Assembly: GCA_002423615.1 (NCBI GenBank)
Contig: DIKO01000110.1
Coordinates: forward strand, 29,508 to 66,368
Direction: 5' to 3'
Length of the DNA: 36,861 nt
Origin: Desulfobacteraceae bacterium UBA5616
GTDB lineage: Bacteria; Desulfobacterota; Desulfobacteria; Desulfobacterales; UBA5616
How positions within the stretch are numbered: position 1 is the first letter of the stretch; each line of letters opens with the position of its first letter. Under the pieces are notes generated by a model, which was given only the letters and a program-made list of their open reading frames with translations, was not told where the DNA came from and searched no databases. Shown here piece by piece: positions 31,245 through 36,861 of this stretch. A program made the translations under genes and the position numbers.

Positions 31245-32432
31245 TTATTTCTCGGTCTGTTCCAAGGCGACCACTCCGGGAAGTTTTTTCCCCTCCAGAA
31301 GTTCCAGAAAGGCCCCGCCGCCGGTGGAAATATAGGTGATCTTCTCAGCCTTGTCCGTCATATGCACGGCAACGTCCGTATCCCCGCCCCCGACAATGGT
31401 CAGGGCGTTCGATTCAGCCAGGGCATCGACCATGGCCAGGGTTCCCTGGGAGAAAGGAGGCATTTCAAAAGCACCCATAGGCCCGTTCCACACGATGGTC
31501 CGGGCATCCGCTATGGCTTCCTTGAAAAGCAGAACGGATGCAGGACCGATATCCAGGGCCATCCAGTCTTCGGGCATCTCTCCCACGGGCACGGTTTTCA
31601 ATCGAGCGTCTTCTGCGAACCGGTCCGCCGCAACGACATCCACGGGCAGGTAAAACCGGACACCCCTGTCCGCCGCCTTTGTCATAATGTCCCCTGCGGT
31701 CCCGATGAGGTCGGCCTCGATTTTGGATTTGCCCATGGCAAATCCCCCGGCAGCCAGAAAGGTATTGGCCATGGCGCCGCCGATGATGATTTTATCCACC
31801 CGTAAAAGGATGTTTTCAATGGCGGCGAGCTTCCCCGAGACTTTTGCGCCCCCCAGAACAACGGCGAGGGGTCTCTGGGGATGGGTCATGGCCTGGTTGA
31901 AATAATCGATTTCCTTATCCAGAAGAAATCCGGCGACGCTTCGGGGAGCAAAACGGGTGATGGCCGATACCGATGCGTTGTCTCGGTGGCTTACCGCAAA
32001 AGCGTCATTGACGTAAACATCGCAGAGGCTCGCCAGTTGTTCGGCGAAATCGTCCGCGTTCTTTTCTTCGCCCGGATGAAACCGTAAGTTTTCAAGGAGG
32101 ATCACGTCACCGGCGTTCATCCGGTCCGCCATCGCGACTGCTTCGGGGCCGATGCAGTCCGGCGCCAGTTTCACCGGCCGGCCGAGATGGGTTTCCAGGC
32201 ACCGGGCCGCCGGTGCGAGACTGTATTTTTTATCGGGTTTCCCATCCGGCCTGCCCAGATGTGAGGCCAGGATGACTTTGCATCCCTGTTTCAGGGCGTA
32301 ATCAATCGTGGGCAGGGATCCTTTCACCCTTGTGTCGTCGGTGACATTGCGGTCCTGGTCCAGGGGAACATTGAAGTCGACCCGGATCAACACTTTCTTT
32401 CCTGTTAATGGAATGTCTTTAATGGTTTTCAT
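31245..32432 (-). CDS. pgk: Phosphoglycerate kinase
   Basis: The 395-residue enzyme has the canonical PGK sequence throughout: VLIRVDFNVPLD near the N-terminus, ASHLGRPDG for 3-phosphoglycerate binding, FAVSHRDNASVSAITRF, VLGGAKVSGK at the nucleotide-binding domain, GGAMANTFL, and the C-terminal WNGPMGAFE and GGGDT. It transfers phosphate between 1,3-bisphosphoglycerate and ADP in glycolysis and gluconeogenesis. A GGAGGACCC ribosome site precedes the ATG. Neither gapdh nor tpi is adjacent here; instead it follows an unknown small Cys-containing gene. Length (about 390-400) is that of the family and no residue looks disturbed. Confidence 0.97.
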   Translation of the reverse strand: MKTIKDIPLTGKKVLIRVDFNVPLDQDRNVTDDTRVKGSLPTIDYALKQGCKVILASHLGRPDGKPDKKYSLAPAARCLETHLGRPVKLAPDCIGPEAVAMADRMNAGDVILLENLRFHPGEEKNADDFAEQLASLCDVYVNDAFAVSHRDNASVSAITRFAPRSVAGFLLDKEIDYFNQAMTHPQRPLAVVLGGAKVSGKLAAIENILLRVDKIIIGGAMANTFLAAGGFAMGKSKIEADLIGTAGDIMTKAADRGVRFYLPVDVVAADRFAEDARLKTVPVGEMPEDWMALDIGPASVLLFKEAIADARTIVWNGPMGAFEMPPFSQGTLAMVDALAESNALTIVGGGDTDVAVHMTDKAEKITYISTGGGAFLELLEGKKLPGVVALEQTEK

Positions 32433-32497
32433 GGGTCCTCCACATGAACGGTTTTAACGATGATTGAAATTCGGTCAGCCCGGCGAGACCATCGCGC

Positions 32498-32770
32498 TCA
32501 ATCCTTCAAGTTCCGCTGGATCCGATGAAGCGCTTTTTTCCGGGACCACCTTTCGCAAAATCCGGTCAAGCCTGCTTTATAGGACCTTTCCAGAACTTCT
32601 TCCTGCACGGCAAGCCCTTTGGCGCCGCTGACGGCATTCCTGAGGCAGGATGTCTTGAGGCCGCATGCCAGGCAGAGACCCGGCGTATGCCTCAACCCGT
32701 CGGCTCCCAGGGGAAAGACCGTATCCAGATTTCCGAAACATTCGGGTTCGGGGCTTTTTTCATCGATCAT
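32498..32770 (-). CDS. Small Cys-containing protein, 90 aa
   Basis: I cannot name this protein with certainty. It has an N-terminal Pro/Glu-rich stretch with C11, then a cluster C33-x2-C36-x5-C42 (GLCLACGLKTSCLRNAV), which may bind a metal or a cluster. A basic C-terminal helix follows (FCERWSRKKALHRIQRN). A similar pattern, CxxCGLKTSCLRNA, is familiar to me from small deltaproteobacterial hypotheticals, but I cannot verify this. It lies between radC and pgk on the same strand; the heptamer array at 32804-32859 occupies the gap upstream. AAGG about 10 bases upstream gives only a weak ribosome site. Confidence 0.65.
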   Translation of the reverse strand: MIDEKSPEPECFGNLDTVFPLGADGLRHTPGLCLACGLKTSCLRNAVSGAKGLAVQEEVLERSYKAGLTGFCERWSRKKALHRIQRNLKD

Positions 32771-32803
32771 CGCAGTTTAGCCTTTTTTCCACCTGATTCA
32801 ACC

Positions 32804-32859
32804 TTAACCCCATCGCCTATAGCCTATAGCCCATCGCCTATAGCCTAAACCCTATAGCC
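32804..32859 (-). repeat. Array of eight degenerate GG-heptamers at the 3' end of radC
   Basis: Read on the minus strand, 56 bases divide exactly into eight heptamers, each beginning with GG: GGCTATA, GGGTTTA, GGCTATA, GGCGATG, GGCTATA, GGCTATA, GGCGATG, GGGTTAA. Four are identical. The first unit covers the last Arg codon bases, Leu codon and start of the TAG stop of radC, so the array overlaps the gene end by about 8 bases. CTATAG inside the units is self-complementary. Such heptad arrays resemble the short tandemly repeated repetitive sequences of cyanobacteria in form. Confidence 0.8.
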
Positions 32860-33577
32860 TATTCATCCTGTCAAATTCCCGGTTCATTTCGGCGATATAT
32901 CCCTGATCGGCGAAACTGAAATAGGTGTTGTCGCCGATGATCAGGTGCTCATGGGGCGTAATGCTCATGGTCCGCAGGGCGAACACGAGTTGTTTGGTGA
33001 CGGTGATGTCTTCCTGGGAAGGCGTTGGATCACCCGAAGGATGATTATGAGCGAAAATGACGGCTGCGGCATGATGCCCCAGGGCGAAACGCACCACTTC
33101 CCGGGGATAGACCGCACCGGCGGTCAATGTGCCTTCAAAAAGAGTCTCCGCCTGGATAACCCGGTTCTTGGCATCCAGAAGAATCACCTTGAAATGCTCC
33201 CGGTTTTTATCTCTCATGTTGTGATAAAGATAGTCGAACAGTTTCCTGGAATTGGAGATGGGGTCGGATTTCAGTGTCTCCTGCTTCAGATACCGGTCGG
33301 CCACCGCTTTGATCAATCTCAGACCGAAAACATTTTTGGGACCGATTCCCGGGACTTCGCAGAGTTCCTCATGGGAGGCTTCCAGAACGCCGGGCAGGGT
33401 TCGGAATCGTTTTAATACGGCTTTGGCCGCATCCTTGCAGTCTTTGCGGGGGGTTCCGATAATCAGCAGCAGTTCGATGACTTCATAATCGTGGAATCCC
33501 GCCAGGCCGGATTCCAGGAATTTTTCCCGCAGTCTCGCCCGGTGCCCGTCGCCTTTATGTGATTGATCATCTCCCAT
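32852..33577 (-). CDS. radC: RadC/JAMM-family protein
   Basis: The 241-residue protein has the RadC layout: an N-terminal helix-hairpin-helix region (VPGIGPKN at about 75-82) and a C-terminal JAB1/MPN metalloprotease-like domain. The latter has H177 and H179 in FAHNHPSGDPTPS and D190, the zinc ligands of the JAMM motif. RadC was linked to DNA repair by name, but its function remains unsettled. It lies 12 bases after gpsA. Its last codons and TAG stop fall at the start of the heptamer repeat array, so the repeat may have reset the C-terminus. All JAMM residues are present. Confidence 0.93.
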   Translation of the reverse strand: MGDDQSHKGDGHRARLREKFLESGLAGFHDYEVIELLLIIGTPRKDCKDAAKAVLKRFRTLPGVLEASHEELCEVPGIGPKNVFGLRLIKAVADRYLKQETLKSDPISNSRKLFDYLYHNMRDKNREHFKVILLDAKNRVIQAETLFEGTLTAGAVYPREVVRFALGHHAAAVIFAHNHPSGDPTPSQEDITVTKQLVFALRTMSITPHEHLIIGDNTYFSFADQGYIAEMNREFDRMNRL

Positions 33578-33589
33578 GAAAAGCTGCGC

Positions 33590-34630
33590 CTAATATTCAT
33601 CATCCAGTTCGTGTCTCAGATCCCGGGTCATCAATTGGTACAGGGCCTGGGTCGGCGGGAGATCATCATAGAGAACATGGTAGGTGGCATGACAGATGGG
33701 CATTTCAACACCGAGTTTCCGGGACAGGTTATAAACGGATTTGGCGGTTTTCACGCCTTCCGCCACCATTCGCATCTGATCCAGTATTTCGGAAAGCTTC
33801 AGGCCCTGACCGATTTTTTTGCCAACGGTATGGTTGCGGCTTAAATCGCCGGTGCAGGTCAGAATCAGATCTCCAATGCCGGCGAGTCCGGTAAAGGTCC
33901 TGGGAACCGCCCCCAGCTTTACCCCCAGTCTCCGGATTTCCATCATTCCCCGGGTGATCAGGGCCGCCCGGGTATTCAGGCCGAGGTTCAGCCCGTCGAC
34001 GATTCCCGCAGCGATGGCGATGACGTTTTTCACCGACCCGCCCAGTTCGACGCCGATGACGTCGTTGTTGGTATAAACCCTGAAATGAGGGGCGGCGAAA
34101 ACCTGTTGAACCATTCCGGCCGCATCAATGTTCCGGGACGCCACGGTGACCACGGTGGGGACTTTGGCGGCGACTTCCCGGGCGAAGGTCGGCCCGGATA
34201 ATACCGCCACGGATTGGTCGGTCAGCCGCGGGATGGTTTCCAAAAGCACGCCGGACATGGTCAAATGGGTTTTGTTCTCAATCCCTTTGGATGCTGAAAC
34301 AATCACCGTTTTTTCGGAAATGAAATCCTTGATCTGAACGGCAATGGAACGCACCAGATGGGAGGGGACGACGATGACCACAAGATTTTTGTTCCGGACC
34401 ACCTTTTCAAGGCTGTTGGTGGGGGAAATATTTTTCGAAAGGGTAAATCCCGGCAGAAAAATTTTATTTTCCCGGTGTTTCAGAATCTGTTCCACAATCT
34501 CGGTTTCATAAACCCAAAGATCGGTTTTATAGCCCTTGGTAGCCAGTAGATCGGCGATGGCCGTTCCCCAGCTTCCGGCCCCGACGACTCCGATTCCATC
34601 GTTCTGGATATTCAGATCAAGTCCGTTCAT
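33590..34630 (-). CDS. gpsA: NAD(P)-dependent glycerol-3-phosphate dehydrogenase GpsA
   Basis: The 346-residue enzyme begins with a short leader, then the Rossmann motif VVGAGSWGTAIADLLA. Further signatures are SASKGIE, LSGPTFAREVA, GVELGGSVKNVIAIAAGIVDGL with the catalytic lysine, and TRGMMEIRRLG. It reduces dihydroxyacetone phosphate to sn-glycerol 3-phosphate for phospholipid synthesis in the cytoplasm. Its ATG overlaps the gyrA stop by four bases (ATGA), so the two are translationally coupled. Length is near the family norm (about 330-340). All core motifs look intact. Confidence 0.96.
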   Translation of the reverse strand: MNGLDLNIQNDGIGVVGAGSWGTAIADLLATKGYKTDLWVYETEIVEQILKHRENKIFLPGFTLSKNISPTNSLEKVVRNKNLVVIVVPSHLVRSIAVQIKDFISEKTVIVSASKGIENKTHLTMSGVLLETIPRLTDQSVAVLSGPTFAREVAAKVPTVVTVASRNIDAAGMVQQVFAAPHFRVYTNNDVIGVELGGSVKNVIAIAAGIVDGLNLGLNTRAALITRGMMEIRRLGVKLGAVPRTFTGLAGIGDLILTCTGDLSRNHTVGKKIGQGLKLSEILDQMRMVAEGVKTAKSVYNLSRKLGVEMPICHATYHVLYDDLPPTQALYQLMTRDLRHELDDEY

Positions 34631-36861
34631 GATTCTTCTTCTTCGGTTTCTTTCTCGGCGAGTCTGGCGGCCCCGGCCACCCGCTCGCCGGCCTCGATTT
34701 CAATTAATTTAACCCCCTGGGTGTTTCGACTGATCACGGAGATGCCGCTCACATGCATCCGGATGAGTTTCCCCGCATTGGTCATCAGCATGAGATCGTC
34801 GTCTTCTTCAACCAGAAGAATAGCCACCACTTTGCCGTTTCTTTGGCTGGTTTTCATGGTGATGACGCCCTTGCCCCCCCGTTTCTGAACGGGATATTCA
34901 TCGATGAGGGTCCTTTTCCCAAATCCGTTTTCGCTGACGGCGAATACGGTCTGGCCGTAGTTTAAGACCTGCATGCCCACGAGCCGGTCTTCGGCCTCCA
35001 TACGCATGCCGATAACGCCCCGGGAAGACCTGCCGCTGGGTCGGATGTCCGACTCATGGAAGCGGATGGATTTTCCCATGGCGGAGCAGAGGAAAACATT
35101 TCGGGTTCCGTCGGTGATTCTCGCGGCAATGAGTTCATCCCCATCGACCAGATCCACGGCGATAATGCCCCCGGCACGGGGACGGCTGAAGGCCATTAAT
35201 TCGGTTTTTTTGATCAGGCCCTGTTTGGTGACCATCAGGACGTAATATCCCGGGTCAAAAGACTCCACCGGCACAACGGCCGTCAATTTTTCATTTTCGG
35301 TGAAGTTCAGCAGATTGACGATGGCCTTTCCCTTGCTGGCCCTCCCGGCCTGGGGAATGTCATAGACCTTGCACCAGTAAACCTTGCCTAAATTGGTGAA
35401 AAACATGAAGGTGTGGTGGGTCGAGGCAACAAAGAGGTGTTCGACGAAATCTTCTTCCCTGGTGCCCATGGCGGTTTTCCCTTTTCCGCCTCTGCGCTGG
35501 CTCTGGTACAGGGTGATGGGGTTTCGCTTGATATACCCGCTGTTGGTGACCGTTACCACCATGTCTTCTTCCACGATCATGTCTTCGATGGTCAGTTCCT
35601 TGGTCTGGGACACGATCTCCGAACGGCGGGAGTCCCCGAATTCCCCCTGGAACTCGGAAAGTTCGTCCTTGATGATCTTCAACACCAGACTCGGTGTGGA
35701 AAGAATTTCCTGGAACCATTCTATATCTTTCTTCACTGCGGCATGTTCTTCCAGGATCTTCTCCTGCTCCAGACCGGTGAGCCGCTGGAGCCTCATGTCC
35801 AGAATGGCCTGGGCCTGGATCGCGGTAAGCGCCAGGGTTTGAACAAGCCGGATTTTGGCCTCAGCGGGAGATTTGGATTCCCGGATCATGGCGACCACAT
35901 CGTCGAGATTTTCCAGGGCTATTTTCAAGCCTTCCAAAATATGAAGCCGCTCAGTGGCTTTGGCTAAATCATACCGGGTCCGGCGGATGATGATTTCCTT
36001 CCGGTATGAAATATGGCTTTCCAGCAATGCCTTAAGGGTCAGCAGCTGAGGACGTCCGTTGACCACGGCCAGGAATATGATCCCGAAGCTGTTCTGCATG
36101 CGGGTATGCTTGTACAGCTGATTAAGGACGACGCTGGCCATCTGGTCTCTTTTCAGGGCGATGGCAATGCGCATGCCTTCGCGGTCGGATTCGTCACGAA
36201 CGTATTTGATGCCGTCAAGCTGTTTGTCCTTCATCAGCTCGGCTATTTTTTCCACCAGTCTGGCTTTGTTCGTCTGATAAGGCAGCTCGGTCACCACAAT
36301 GGTTTCGTTTTCCGTGCGCTTATCTTTTTCAACCATGGCCTTGGCCCGGATCTGAATAACCCCCCGGCCGGTCTCATAGGCTTCCTTGATGCCGTCGGTA
36401 CCGTAAATAATGCCCCCTGTGGGGAAATCCGGTCCGGGGATATGGGTCATGAGATCCGCACAGGTCAGGTTGGGGTTGTCGATGAGGGCTTTGATGGCCT
36501 GGGAGATTTCGGTTAGATTGTGCGGGGGGATGTTGGTGGCCATTCCAACGGCGATGCCTGCGGAACCGTTGATCAGAAGGGATGGAAACCGGGTGGGCAA
36601 CACCGACGGCTCGGTAATGGAATCGTCGTAGTTGCTGGTGAAATCGACGGTTTCCTTGTCCAGGTCTTCCAGCATCTGGTGGGCCATCCGGGTCATCCGG
36701 ATCTCGGTGTACCGCATGGCGGCAGGCGGATCGCCGTCGACGGAACCGAAGTTGCCCTGGCCGTCCACCATGGGGTATCTCAGGGAGAAATCCTGTGCCA
36801 TGCGAACAATGGTGTCATAAACCGCGGAATCCCCATGGGGGTGATATTTACCAATGACGTC
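34627..36861 (-). CDS. gyrA: DNA gyrase subunit A (5' end outside window)
   Basis: The gene enters from the right edge; the 744 visible codons start inside the winged-helix domain at DVIGKYHPHGD, so roughly the first 70 residues are missing. The catalytic tyrosine is in AMRYTE (codon 36709-36711), and the quinolone-determining positions read GDSAVYD, keeping the Ser and Asp found in sensitive enzymes. The C-terminal beta-pinwheel carries the GyrA box QRRGGKG (about 35482-35502) and a second QKRGGKG, which separate gyrase from ParC. It ends in an acidic tail ETEEEES. With GyrB it introduces negative supercoils. gpsA follows with a four-base overlap. Confidence 0.97.
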   Translation of the reverse strand, partial: DVIGKYHPHGDSAVYDTIVRMAQDFSLRYPMVDGQGNFGSVDGDPPAAMRYTEIRMTRMAHQMLEDLDKETVDFTSNYDDSITEPSVLPTRFPSLLINGSAGIAVGMATNIPPHNLTEISQAIKALIDNPNLTCADLMTHIPGPDFPTGGIIYGTDGIKEAYETGRGVIQIRAKAMVEKDKRTENETIVVTELPYQTNKARLVEKIAELMKDKQLDGIKYVRDESDREGMRIAIALKRDQMASVVLNQLYKHTRMQNSFGIIFLAVVNGRPQLLTLKALLESHISYRKEIIIRRTRYDLAKATERLHILEGLKIALENLDDVVAMIRESKSPAEAKIRLVQTLALTAIQAQAILDMRLQRLTGLEQEKILEEHAAVKKDIEWFQEILSTPSLVLKIIKDELSEFQGEFGDSRRSEIVSQTKELTIEDMIVEEDMVVTVTNSGYIKRNPITLYQSQRRGGKGKTAMGTREEDFVEHLFVASTHHTFMFFTNLGKVYWCKVYDIPQAGRASKGKAIVNLLNFTENEKLTAVVPVESFDPGYYVLMVTKQGLIKKTELMAFSRPRAGGIIAVDLVDGDELIAARITDGTRNVFLCSAMGKSIRFHESDIRPSGRSSRGVIGMRMEAEDRLVGMQVLNYGQTVFAVSENGFGKRTLIDEYPVQKRGGKGVITMKTSQRNGKVVAILLVEEDDDLMLMTNAGKLIRMHVSGISVISRNTQGVKLIEIEAGERVAGAARLAEKETEEEES

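Noticed and set aside
32804..32859. Heptamer array as a CRISPR
   Set aside because: Units are seven bases with no spacers and no cas genes are near.

Overview
The window looks like chromosomal DNA of an anaerobic Desulfobacterota (deltaproteobacterial, Desulfobacterales-like) bacterium. This is an inference from gene content: a DUF4911-miaB-bifunctional nuclease cluster, a soluble DmsAB-like molybdopterin oxidoreductase pair, an iron-sulfur flavoprotein, an alpha-methylacyl-CoA racemase and a thioredoxin reductase with fused thioredoxin folds. DNA is moderately GC-rich and genes are tightly packed, many overlapping by a few bases. I saw no rRNA, tRNA, CRISPR array, insertion sequence or prophage. 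No gene-free stretch exceeds 300 bases; the longest are 14193-14491, 27117-27392, 25527-25778 and 1523-1761.

Layout. 1-90: a REPIN-like pair of inverted palindromes. 90-3492 (minus): an RNase Z-like hydrolase coupled to an unknown 140-aa gene, then recJ. 3606-6414 (plus): DUF4911, miaB, bifunctional nuclease and a PHP phosphoesterase. 6469-7668 (minus): M29 aminopeptidase. 7748-11358 (plus): alpha/beta hydrolase, membrane LysM protein, a minus-strand relic resembling a LuxR HTH tail, and a cation/proton antiporter fused to a PTS EIIA domain. 11371-14192 (minus): ferredoxin subunit and molybdenum catalytic subunit. 14492-16123 (plus): thioredoxin reductase fusion. 16136-17188 (minus): REC-HD-GYP regulator.

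17270-25526 (minus) is one closely spaced run, probably one or two operons: racemase, iron-sulfur flavoprotein, arfB, phosphodiesterase, transglutaminase-like protein, ABC ATPase, ABC permease, PHP phosphoesterase and a family 9 glycosyltransferase. 25779-27116 (minus) is a BrkB/YihY membrane protein. 27393-30057 (plus) carries an unknown four-helix membrane protein, a DHH-CBS protein and a GNAT acetyltransferase of N-acetylglutamate synthase type. 30092-36861 (minus) carries an unknown 353-aa protein, pgk, a Cys-containing 90-aa protein, radC, gpsA and gyrA, which runs off the right edge. A 56-bp array of eight degenerate heptamers sits at the 3' end of radC.

Most genes are housekeeping. The parts deserving attention are the two repeat structures, the soluble molybdoenzyme with altered cluster motifs beside a reductase fusion, the antiporter-EIIA fusion, the transglutaminase/ABC-exporter operon, and several unrecognised proteins.
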